The translations under genes and the position numbers were made by a program. A stretch of 64,000 nt of DNA from Eutreptiella sp. 'Long Island Sound 2002'. Lineage: Eukaryota > Euglenozoa > Euglenophyceae > Eutreptiales > Eutreptiaceae. Where the stretch lies: the NCBI GenBank assembly GCA_964036045.1, contig OZ038388.1:6891058-6955057 (forward strand), read 5' to 3'. Below, one piece after another: positions 1 to 10,186 of the stretch; the first letter of the stretch is position 1; each line of letters opens with the position of its first letter. The notes beneath the pieces are model-generated. The model was not told where the DNA came from and ran no database searches. It worked only from the letters and a program-made list of their open reading frames with translations.

Positions 1-484
1 TTCATCCTTGCACAGTCCTAGTTGCTTGTATTTCATAATGCGGCTACATTCATATCACACAGTGCATTTGAGTTTTCAGTGAACGCGTCTACCTAATGAC
101 GATTCAAGTGGCCAATGCAAAATGGGAGTGAAAATGAACTTTCATGTCTCAAATTCGTGTTTCGCTTGCATTTTTGACTCGAATGCAAAGCCATGTAGGT
201 GCTTCTAAGAGGCTTCGTGGGCATCAGGTATTCGAATCTTGGAATGGTGCAAAATGCATCATGGAGCATGAGGCATTAGCATATAGCAGTAGCCCATAAC
301 CAAGAGCCATAAGCTTCCAAGTACAAGTGTGCCATAGTAGTGTGGCACTTGGTAATGAAGAATAAAATCCAACCCGCAAACATCACGGCTACAGGATTCG
401 TCGGCAGAGAACATCTCGACGGTACAAGCCAAGAGAGACCAATCCGAGGAGCTTCGTGAGAGCAAGGGGTGCCCGCTATGAATA
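1..484 (+). repeat. Dispersed repeat family R, copy A, left part
   Basis: Bases 1-58 match 9830-9887 and bases 50-484 match 16652-17090 almost base for base. The same genomic sequence is therefore present twice, and copy B is split by the transposon at 9888-16651. Small indels between the copies shift any reading frame, so the minus-strand ORFs here (such as 276-503) are probably chance. The left edge runs off the window. Bases 1-36 match the first codons of the long minus-strand ORF ending at 9865, so a second copy of that gene may lie just outside. Confidence 0.85.
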
Positions 485-487
485 CTA

Positions 488-1122
488 GGCTAAGTGTTTG
501 CACTGCGTGCGCACTGCGTGCATATTGCGCACGCAGAGGCTAGGATACTCACCCAAGAATACCTGTCACCTGTTTACTAGGGGGAAGACTGAAAGGTGTC
601 AATACCATAGAGTTGGCCAGGTGTCCATCGATACTTCTGGTTGTAGTTATCACTAACAGCATCGTCGAAGAAGAACTGTCCGGTCCTGGTGTCGACTCGC
701 CACCATCGAGTATCGGTGATCTTCTTTGCAGTTGTGGACGTGGCCATACCGATCGATGATCTTGAGCATCTCGGTTCGAGAATCACCTTGAAGTCGACCA
801 AGGTTTTGGTGCACATACTATCTGTCGGGAAGAGTACTCTGCAGGGCGAATCGAACTGCCTCGACCGATACCAGGCTCGCTGCAGTGTCGACAATGACGA
901 CGTTGAGATCCGGGTCGTGTCGACGGTGTACACTTTGTCGATGGGCCTCTTCTAGGGGGAAATGGTTGACAATTCAAATATGCCACATCCTAAATGCTTG
1001 GGAAGCCAAAAAAACCCTGGTACGGAACCAAAAACTTGTGAAAGGGGGCCAAAACTAGGGTTCGAGTATTTGCCGACATCCAAAACTTCGCACTGCGTGC
1101 GCACTGCGTGCATGGCATTCCC
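488..1122. mobile_element. Non-autonomous transposon, element M copy 1 (635 bp)
   Basis: This block interrupts R copy A. Copies B and C read straight through the site. It begins GGCTAAG, ends CATTCCC and is flanked by CTA at 485-487 and 1123-1125, a 3-bp target duplication. Near both ends the 11-mer GCACTGCGTGC occurs as a direct pair (about 500-521 and 1090-1111). A second copy at 5653-6132 shares about 80 bp at the left and 165 bp at the right but has a different middle. A 3-bp duplication plus subterminal repeats is known for CACTA (EnSpm) and Harbinger families; the terminal inverted repeat is weak, so the family is inferred. Confidence 0.75.
587..951. other. Exon-like cargo inside element M copy 1
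   Basis: The segment is absent from M copy 2 and is flanked by a 10-bp direct repeat, CTAGGGGGAA, at 577-586 and 952-961. It is open on the minus strand (577-933) and on the plus strand (689-955), which is typical of exon-like GC-rich DNA. I recognise no protein domain in either frame. It may be a captured gene fragment or a nested insertion whose target duplication is the 10-bp repeat. Confidence 0.4.
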
Positions 1123-1125
1123 CTA

Positions 1126-1574
1126 ATATATTTGGCAGGTGGTAGTGGACAATGGGGATCCCAAACAAGGTGTGGCTCGGAATGATCAGGAGTTTACAAG
1201 TGGTGGTCAACCAAAATCATGCCTTAGGAGGCGTATGGCCGTTCGACTTGTACTGTCTTGGGGCATGAAAAGAGTTTAGTGGTTCAACAATGGTGGTAAC
1301 CACGGCCTTCGAGATTGCAAACGATCACAACTCCTACTGCTTTAGTCATCGCCTCACATCAGTTCCTAGTACAATAGTCATCGTCTTTGAAATGCCGTTG
1401 CATTCCACTTGTGGTCCCCAATATTCCATCAGGGTTTCCCGGTTTTTGATATCCACAACTTATGCTTTGTTAAGGCAGCAAATGGCTCAGAAACAAAGGC
1501 CCAGGGCCCAGGGCTCCTTTGAGACCCCCTGGACGATAAAAAAAAAATGTGCTCACTACGATGTTGACTACGCT
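1126..1574 (+). repeat. Family R copy A, right part
   Basis: It continues R copy A after element M and aligns with 17092-17555 in copy B and more loosely with 23835-24296 in copy C. A deletion of about 30 bp near 1484 separates it from B. The alignment stops at 1574, where B continues into the segment that in copy A lies inverted at 2177-2841. Confidence 0.8.
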
Positions 1575-2176
1575 AGCCCCAAACGTGACGTCCACACGGT
1601 GGCCCGAACAACAGCAACCCAACACAACGGGCCGAGCACAGGCCGGCCACGACACAACGAATTAAACCCCAAACAAGTCGTCTGCAAGGCGGCTACAACA
1701 ACAACAACGAGCCCGCAAGCGCCAGCCGCAGCGCCACCAACCCAAACCCGAACAAGCCGACCACGAGGCGGCTAACACAACCGCGAACCAACACAACCGC
1801 TGTGGGAACAACGACCCCACCATCGACAGACCACACGCAAGCCGGCCAACATCAAACCAGCCAGGCATGCAAGGTTCACAACGGGAACGGCAGTCACATG
1901 GCCAACGACACCAGGGTGCGCCACGCCGGCCGACGACCATACCCACCTACAGGACACAACACCATAACTCAACCGTTACACAACCGACCAACCAATATCA
2001 ACGAACTACACCAAATCCCCCAGCCCCCCGGGAGAGCGAAAGCTCGACCGAGTCAGGAGGCGTAAGTACGCGCACGGCAACCGACTGCCGGAGCGCATGC
2101 TTCTTCAAGTCGTCTTACGCCTTTTGAAACCAACGCAGGTGGGGATGAGCAAGACAAGCCCAGAGACCTTGGATCC
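1575..2176. other. C/A-rich, T-depleted tract
   Basis: From about 1590 to 2040 the plus strand is very poor in T and dominated by C and A, unlike the flanks. Plus-strand ORFs (1290-1775, 1802-2065) are open mainly because stop codons need T. They give Thr/Gln/Asn/Pro-rich strings without domain character. The tract lies exactly at the point where copy A departs from copies B and C, so it is probably inserted DNA. No gene can be supported. Confidence 0.5.
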
Positions 2177-2841
2177 CAGAAACCGGAAGTTGATGAGGAG
2201 ATGCGATGGGACCCTACCCCCGTGTCATCCGCCCGAAGGAGGGGGATGCGAGACTTCGGTTGAGCATCCCTATGGGCAAAACCCGCTGGAGGGTGCTGCT
2301 CAAGGCGACTGCACCCTTCCCCCCGAGTGGGGGAGCCGCTTTGTGGGGGCATGTGAAGTTAGGGCCGGGGCTGGGTGAGGCAAAGCCCCTTGGTAACGGG
2401 CCCATCTCTCTCTGCCCATTGTGTGACACGGTAATGAAATGAATACTTGCCCTGTACAAGGCGCCATCATACTCAACATCATACACACACCGTTGCCAAA
2501 CGTCAAGCAGGCGCCTATGAAGGTGAATGGAATGTAAGCAAAGTGACAGATGGCGAGAGGCAATGGTTGAGGGCAGGGGGGTTGAGCCCCAATAGGAAAT
2601 AGGGAGAAGTTGGGGAGATGGTTTGCAAGGCATGGGGCAATGACCATGACCATGGCACTTGTTGATGTTCATCCAAAGGATGCACACATGCACTTTTTTG
2701 TATGCCTCCGTTGCCTGTGTCGAACGCTGCTCTGCGTACTTGTTGGCATGTATTGTGCACATGTGGTGTATGCTTGACACTTCCTCTACCCTCCACCCTC
2801 GCATGCTGGACAATTAATTACTGATTGATTTTTTGCGTGCC
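2177..2841 (-). repeat. Family R fragment, inverted relative to copy B
   Basis: The reverse complement of this stretch matches 17557-18240 with roughly 95% identity by eye. In copies B and C the equivalent sequence directly follows the rest of R in the same direction, so copy A carries an inversion or re-insertion. A 78-codon frame (2206-2442 here, 18210-17974 in B) is open in both copies, but its differences change amino acids freely, so coding is not supported. Confidence 0.8.
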
Positions 2842-5652
2842 GCTCAGCAACCTAAACAACAGCAATTTTGGGGTTTCGGGGGGCCCATGGCCCAGGCTAC
2901 ATGGGCCTAGCAGCCACTACAAGAGTCTCTATGGGTATCCAAGTACCGTTATCACTCAGTAGGATTCACACTCATGGCTTCAATTCCTAGCGATTTCAAC
3001 TAAACTTTCGCTTATAGTTCTTACAGTGTTCCTTGATCACCTGCATCCTTCATCATGGGCGAGCAAGTGCCATCCTTTACGAAACAAACAGATGGTAGTG
3101 GCTCAATGATGAATTTGGGCTTTAAAACCGAAGTACTGAGTGGGATCACAATTTTGGGGTTTTCTCAACTCTTCAAGATCCATTGCTCATCCACCCTTTG
3201 CTAAAGAAATTGAGCTTTTTCCACAAAGACATCAAGCATAATCTTTGTGTAAGCATGCTTTGCCTTAGCAATGAGCCACCCAATGCTAGTTGCAATAATT
3301 GCATCAATATTGAATGAGAAACCCCATCTGTGAGGGCTCTTCATCTTGGATGGAGGATGCCAAACAATCTTCATTTCAACCTGTATTGCTTTAAAATCCT
3401 CCAATCCTTCAATCGGCGGCATGGGGCAGGTTGTGTTGCATTTTCCAAATTACCCGGCCCTTATCCCCATTATCTTTGATCAGTGCTGCACAGTGAAACA
3501 GAGGTGACTAGGCAATAAGCACTATACAGACCCTGCCTCATCTTGTTGTGGGCCATCAATGAAAGGAAGTGCACGGCATCATGTTTGCAAAACCGCCACC
3601 ACATGCACCTCTGTCCCAACGTTGCATCATGAATTGCATGCCGAACTGAATAGCTTTGCAATACAATGATGCTGCACCAGATGGGGATTGCAAACGCGCC
3701 AGTCCAGTAGGGGTTCTGGCTTTGCTACAAAGTAACTTGCATCGGGGATAATAGAGTCATCCGCCAGACCTTGCAGTTATTCAAAGACCTACGAAATGTC
3801 TTCAAGATATCGAGAAAGCATGCCCATTTTTTGGAGCCTGAGTATGGTTTAGGTGCTGATTTGCATCGCTTTCCTTCCCAATTAACTAAGAATCGCACCC
3901 AGCACTCCTGGGCCTTACGCACCTTGCAACAATGCACCTGGGCCATGCAGAATCCCCAGCGCTGCCCCACCTCCCCTGCCCCCCTTCAAAAATTATTTTT
4001 GCACCCATGAAAAACTGAAGTGTTCTGCATGATACAGGGTACAGTGGTACCTTGGATGCCAGAAATCTGAAATACACAGCAATGCACCAACAATACCACC
4101 TTGCCCAGCCAGCAAACGCACAGGAGAAGCTCAATATCCGACATTCTGAGTAAATTTGCAAAACGGAAAGTGACAGTTCCCTTGCACCCCCGCTTACCAT
4201 GCAAGGGCGCTTAATATGCGGGAGGGGGGGGGGGGATGGCAGGCTGCCCGGTGGGCCGACTCCACACTGGGTGGTCCCTCGCGCATCCGAGGGCACGGCG
4301 CTTTTTTAGTCTCTTTCAAGGGGTTGTTGGGCTGTTTGTTGGGGCTTGACAAGTGAAACCGTGGAGGGGATGGGTTGCTCAGCGGGATATTGTGCAATGC
4401 AGCATGGGATGTCACCTCATATTGTATGCGTACGTAATCACCAGGGCGTTTTGAGGGGCCCAGAATAGTAGCAGGAACCTGCTCATTTGCACTGCTGCAG
4501 CTGTAGAAGACAGGGGTACCGGCGCGAACCCAAGACAACGACATTGTGTTGCTGAGCTATAGAGCAAGGAATAGCATGTGCAATTCAGTCCTGAGGGCAT
4601 GCAGGGTGAAATGGGGCACCAGCTCAGCAACACGGCACCTCACTGGGCAACAACAAAGCAGGACAATGCTGCCACATGGGGACACATGCCCCCAATTGGT
4701 GACTGGCAAAATGCAGCACGCCGACGAAGATGAACACTCTGTCCAAACAACAAAAACAACATGGTACTTCACAAACAGTTCAAAAGGCCAGGGTTTTGTT
4801 TGTCTACATAAGCCTGATCCCAGGGCAAAATCATCAGCTTGTTTATTTCAGTGAACATGAAACACAGGCTAGGTCGGGACACAAACGTAATAGAAATGTG
4901 AGTGCAGCTGGTCTGCAAATTGGGAAGGCAAGTAAACTTAGCGTGGAAAATGCTGGGCCCACTAAAAGCGGTGGTGCATAGTGTCAGTGCGAGCAGGGTG
5001 AAATCAGGTAAACCTGGTCCCACATCAGAAACTGCACCCCATACATCCGATGTGTGTTTGCACCACTGCGTAGACCACCATTTGCAGTATGACGGGCTTG
5101 CGCTGGGGAATCAATGGAAGCGGAAAATTCACGTTTCCAGGGCTTTGGGCACACAAAATACAAAGAATAAGATCCCACACTGGGTTGCACCAAATAGACA
5201 GGGGGTGGCTTGGTTGTACTTTGTTCACACAAAACGATCTTCAAAGGTCTAACTGTACAACCCTTGGCCTGCAAACATGCAATCATGCACACACCTAGTG
5301 CATGCATTCATGCCTCTAAGTGGCTTCGCAGAACACATTCCCTTGTGGCCAAAGGGTCTCTTGGCACAGCAACAGGAAGCAGTCACGAGTGAAGGAGTTC
5401 AGGCACAAGAGTGAGCAACCTTCAGGGATTCAAAGTTGGACAAGGTTATGGTAGTTGGGGTGAACAGTTCCGCCGAAGCAAGCACAAGCAAGCACAGCAG
5501 TTGGTCGGAACAGACGGAGCAGAGAGGGAGCACAGTGAACCGGGGGTTGTAGCTGAGCAAACAGGTTCATGGTCACAAACGCCATCTGGGATACACAGTG
5601 CAGAGGAAGAGGTCAAGGAGCAATGGGATTGCATGCAATGCCGCTGTGGTAT
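2842..5652. other. No gene recognised
   Basis: Only short overlapping ORFs on both strands are present and none has a recognisable domain. A run of 11 G lies at 4225-4235. The sequence looks like unique or ancient intergenic DNA. Confidence 0.5.
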
Positions 5653-6132
5653 GGCCAAGTTCTTGCACTGCGTGTGCACTGCGTGCATACTGCGGACGCA
5701 GAGGCTGGGATACTCACCCAAGAATACCTGTCACCTGTCTAGTAGCACGGCAAAGCATCAAAGCCCACATGAGAACAATGAAAATGCCTTCAAGGGCCTT
5801 CAAGGGTGCCAAACATCCACATGCAGAACTACGCATCTACACATGCATGGGTTCATCAATGTGTAATTGTACCTTGCCATTTGTGTTTTGGGAGCTGATC
5901 TTGGCGAGCATCCTCAAAGCTTTCAAACATGATTTCCTTCAATGCTTTCCATCTCTTGTCTTGCGTGGTGCACCTTGACAATTCAAATATGCCACATCCT
6001 AAATGTTTAGGAAGCTAAAAAAAACCCTGGTACGGAACCAACAACTTGTGAAAAGGGGCCGAAACTAGGGTTCGAGTATTTGTCGACATCCAAAACTTCG
6101 CACTGCGTGCGTACTGCGTGCATGGCATTCCC
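5653..6132. mobile_element. Non-autonomous transposon, element M copy 2 (480 bp)
   Basis: It begins GGCCAAG, carries GCACTGCGTG-type direct repeats near each end and ends CATTCCC, as in copy 1. It is flanked by TAT at 5650-5652 and 6133-6135, again a 3-bp target duplication but with a different sequence. The left 80 bp and right 165 bp match copy 1; the middle (about 5745-5970) does not. No transposase frame is present, so movement would need a partner element. Confidence 0.7.
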
Positions 6133-6135
6133 TAT

Positions 6136-8446
6136 GAAAGACCACTTCATTAAAATTAATTGTCCAAAACCTCCCCGAAAAGCACCTCGAAGAGGTTGGT
6201 ACATATCCAGGCTAGCGCGGAGGAAACTACATGGTGAAATTTCGGATGGTCTTCGTGTAGTACCCCAAAGGCGTGTTTGCGGGTGAAGCAAACTTTTTGT
6301 TTTAAAAATCATGGATTTCTGACCTGGTTGTGGCCCAGACTTCTACAGTTGAAAAATGGGTTCTTGGTCATGTGGAGCACTTGAAATTGGTCGCTACAGA
6401 AGTGCTTGATCGGGTGGAAGGTGTTTGGGTTGTCAATTGGTGATGTAGGTTAGGCAGCAGGCTCGGGCGTAGAAAGCTGGAAACCCCGCCCCTAAAACCC
6501 AAGCACAACCGTACTAAGACGGGGAATAGACCCTTAATGATTGGCAACTGCAAATACTCCAGCAAATACCTCATAGCTATTCAGTCAGACGTTGCTGAGT
6601 TTAAGGGGCTCGGTATACCTGTCTGCTTGGCGGCGTTTTGGGGACCACAATCAGTTTGTGGTATGTCTGCAAAGGGGAAATCATCAGAATGAGTGACAAT
6701 ACTCTGAACGCAGGGCACAGTTTAAAAAAAAAAACAGGGCTGGACCCTGCGCTATACTGACCTCAGATGGCGGTCCTGCGGATTGCACAAAACCGTCATC
6801 CCCTGATCTCATGCAGCAAATTCGCATGAGAACATCTCCCTTGTCGTTGCAATGCAGGCCAAGCACGTGGATTCGGACCAGAACCGGCATGAGACAAAGA
6901 GTTTCACGTGGACTCTTTGAATATCAAAACGCCTGAGCAAGCTCAAACTGCACAGTACTGAACATCATGCCAAGTGCCACCAGGGCTACATCCCAAACAA
7001 GATGTGGCTGCACTCCAGAAGGCGCCTGGGATTTTGGAGCAGGGTTTTTGTTCTGTGCAGCACAGAATGTTTGGTGGGGCAGTACATACTTTGGCAGCAG
7101 CCCTGGTAGGGGGTCTTTGGAACGGTTTGGAACGGTGGTTGCTGCCACTGCAGGGGGAAGCTGAGACCCTTGTGACATCACTCTGATTCTCGTTCGTTAG
7201 CACGCCACTACAAACACGAACTCTCAGACATCGTCACAGACACCATCACTGCAGCATGAGCACGCTGGCCGTTGAGATCCTCTAGCAGCCCAGGCTCAAA
7301 GCGAACCCAGTGTGGGGGCGGCCGGGCGGCCCTCAAATTTTGGTTGAAACCATGAGTCGGGGGGAAGGGGGCGGCGGAGAAGGGGATCAATGGAGTCAAA
7401 GGGGGCTCAAGGGGTCAGAGGGGAGGTACAAGGTGGAAAGGGTAACGTAGTGAAAAGTAAGGAAGGGGAGATACAGCACGTCAAATAGACACCATGCCTT
7501 GGCCTTGACCCACAATTTAAGGCCACTTGACCACTGGACTGAACACTGGAACGTGCAGACCAGAAAACATTTAAAAACCTCTATTGGATGTTTTGGATGC
7601 CCCAAAGGTCTCCTACAACGGCATTATATCCGCTCTCGATGAGGCTTGCATGCACAGAACCTCGTTGCATCTTGCAAGATTCAGGATGGGACGCTCATGG
7701 CAGCCAATAACAAGTGTTCTCGACACTTGAAAAAATGGTCCACCGCGCCCCAAAAATTCGAACACCAAACACACAAATACACCAACAAACACTAAGCACA
7801 TCCGCGGAATGACATCAAAATGTTCCATCTCCAGACAAACAAAAACTAAAGCGGCGGAAATCGCAACACGCCCAACATTCTTCAGGCAGCGGCACTATCT
7901 GCCAGGGCGGGCGGAGGGGGGGGGGACGTGCGTGGACTAGGCACCACCGCCGACTGGAATCTCTTTCGTGGAATTTCTTGTGTGCCGTGTCCCCACCCGC
8001 CCACAGATGTGATTGGCATTTTCATGCTTTATCCATCGCCTCAGGCTCAACTTCAAGAACAAACCAAGGCACGGGGGCAACGGGCAGCAGCACAAATCAT
8101 GCACCTTGGCTGCCTCTGACTGGACTGACCTTTTACAAGCATGTTCTACCTTCCATTGCTGAATGGGTCAACAACCGTGGCATGGATTCTTGAAAAACAG
8201 GAAGCATCAAACACCAATCAGCTGAAGCCAGAGACTGGAAAGTGTAGCAGCGTGAAACAACGAGCACACGCACAATCACATGGGACGGCGGCAAAACGAG
8301 CCTGGAAGCAAGACACGCACACTTTCCTCCACAAAGGTGTCCTGCTGAGGCACAGTCAAGTGGCAAAATGTAACTGAAGAAGACACCAGAATAATGAGCA
8401 TCATGAGAACAGCTGGCGCCTAAACAACCCATCGGTCGGTCATGCA
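6136..8446. other. No gene recognised
   Basis: There are short ORFs on both strands only. A run of 10 G lies at 7916-7925. I see no repeat structure, RNA gene or domain. Confidence 0.5.
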
Positions 8447-9547
8447 TCAACCCTTGGCTACTTGCTCGCCATGAACCATCGTCGCGCTCAAAGATAACCG
8501 CTTTCCCAGCTGATCATCGGAACTCTGGTTGTTTAGATAGCCACTCGGATCTGTAGCAGACCGAAAATCCTTTACGCCACCCTTGGAGCTCCTGCGCTTG
8601 TGCATGCCCAGCACCGTGTCATCAGAGGTGGTGGGAATACCGTAATGCACTTGCATCTGCAGCTGCTTCTTCAGAGCTTCCTCATCCGCACCATCTGCCA
8701 AGTCTAAAGCCAATCTGTAATTGGTGAACACCCGGTAAGCGGTGACAGTCGAACCTGTAGGCATAAAAGCTTGCTGCCCAGGTATGCGCGGCTTGTGGCG
8801 GTGCTGTGCTGTTGCCCCGTTCTTGATAACTGTGATCGGGTTGGACTCGGTGACAGGTACTTTGGGTGTGGCAATCGGACGTCGCGGCGAGCGCTCGGAC
8901 GGGTCGATTGTTCCCTTGATTTCTGTCCACGTGCGTATGATATTTGGTGTTCGATCATAAGGACTGAACAGCGGGGGGAACAAAGTTTGGTATGACGAAG
9001 TGCCAGATTTGTCTATCAACGTATTCTTCAATTGTTCTCGATGCTGCAGCTGCCGATCAAACTCCGAAAAATTGAAATTTGTTAGGTTTGAGGTCGTTGA
9101 TGCTGACATCTTCTTGCTCCTGACACTGATCTTCAACTTATTGGTGCTTTCCTGCAAAGGCTCTGAACTTTCTTCGGGTGGTTTTTCGCATTGCTCACTG
9201 TTGGCTGCTTTTAAAAGGGATGCAACAGGGTCCAAACTGTGCTGCCCAGTAGTGCTCTTGCGAACATAATGGTGCCGAGCTTGACACCTTGCTCTCGACT
9301 TGCCTTGCTTTTGCTCATTCTGCTCTTTGGCGGATTGCTTTTCGACATCCTCACCTTGTGAGGCTTCAGGCTCAAGGATGGGAGCTTTCTTCTTTTCCAC
9401 TGTTACAGAGTAATCTGCAGTCCGGCTGAAGCTGCGCGGGCTGTATGCTCCACCCACAAGCCATGTATTAAAGCTCTTGAGTAGCTTAGGGTGCGCCAAG
9501 GACAACGTGAGGTCACCAATCGTTCTTTGTTGCTTATCTGGTGACAT
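8447..9547 (-). CDS. Unrecognised protein, about 366 aa
   Basis: This is the longest uninterrupted frame in the window. It is open from 9865 (472 codons), far longer than expected by chance at this base composition. I chose the ATG at 9547 (protein begins MSPDKQQRTIG) because the part upstream reads like leader or intron sequence, with two hydrophobic stretches and no domain feel; the ATG at 9865 is the alternative. The protein is polar, with a Glu/Lys/Gln-rich section around residues 55-85, a Ser/Thr-rich middle, and a better folded-looking C-terminal third containing YRVFTNYRLALDLADGADEE. I do not recognise the family. A 9-bp-duplicating transposon sits 22 bp beyond the 9865 ATG. A copy of the first codons of the 9865 frame is at the left window edge, so the gene may be duplicated or part of a repeat. 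Confidence 0.55.
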   Translation of the reverse strand: MSPDKQQRTIGDLTLSLAHPKLLKSFNTWLVGGAYSPRSFSRTADYSVTVEKKKAPILEPEASQGEDVEKQSAKEQNEQKQGKSRARCQARHHYVRKSTTGQHSLDPVASLLKAANSEQCEKPPEESSEPLQESTNKLKISVRSKKMSASTTSNLTNFNFSEFDRQLQHREQLKNTLIDKSGTSSYQTLFPPLFSPYDRTPNIIRTWTEIKGTIDPSERSPRRPIATPKVPVTESNPITVIKNGATAQHRHKPRIPGQQAFMPTGSTVTAYRVFTNYRLALDLADGADEEALKKQLQMQVHYGIPTTSDDTVLGMHKRRSSKGGVKDFRSATDPSGYLNNQSSDDQLGKRLSLSATMVHGEQVAKG

Positions 9548-9878
9548 CTTGGAACCAGTGGAATGATGTGTCAATGCGGGAACAATACGTGCAGAGGCCT
9601 TCAAATCTTGCCAGGGGGCATGACGTTTTGGAAGGCACAATGCAACGACAAAAAAGACACTCAGAATGTGTGATGGTGATGTGTGATGGTCGTGCACTAT
9701 TGGTTCCACTTCTATGGGCGGGGTAGCTAGAATATTGACAACAAGGGGTAGAATCCAAAATCGCTCAATAAAACCTACAAGAATCATGCATCTCGAGCAA
9801 CGAATGGACATCCAAGCGGCCACATCACCTTCATCCTTGCACAGTCCTAGTTGCTTGTATTTCATAATGCAGCTACAT

Positions 9879-9887
9879 TCATATCAC
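9879..9887. repeat. 9-bp target-site duplication, left
   Basis: TCATATCAC here is repeated exactly at 16652-16660. The uninterrupted site in copy A (50-58) has it once. Confidence 0.85.
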
Positions 9888-10021
9888 GCGTATTTGGTAA
9901 AACTTAGTACCGGATGAGGTAACACTTAGTAAAATTTGGTAAAACTTAGTAAAATTTGGTAAAACTTAGTAAAAAAATTTTAAAGAAATTTTTCAAAAAA
10001 AATTTTTTACTAAGTTTTACC
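9888..10021 (+). repeat. Transposon left end: inverted repeat plus palindrome
   Basis: The terminal GCGTATTTGGTAAAACTTAG motif is followed by about three extra copies of a 20-bp TTTGGTAAAACTTAGTAAAA unit. Next comes a 19-bp perfect inverted pair: 9958-9976 reads GGTAAAACTTAGTAAAAAA and its complement is at 10003-10021. The block would fold into a hairpin. The right end lacks the extra 20-bp units. Confidence 0.8.
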
Positions 10022-10186
10022 TCGGTCCACTAAGCCCCCCCTCCCCCCCGGCTGCCGGTTTAAACAAGGTAGTCAATACTTCGATGGTAGGTGGTACTTT
10101 TGTTTAAGGGTACAAGGCCCCCGAGTCAATTCTCGCCCACTTGTGTTAGTGGCGCCCCACCCAGGCCAAACCATCATGCACACCAA

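Noticed and set aside
2214-2813. 199-codon minus-strand ORF as a gene
   Set aside because: It lies in repeat R, and the equivalent frame in copy B is broken.
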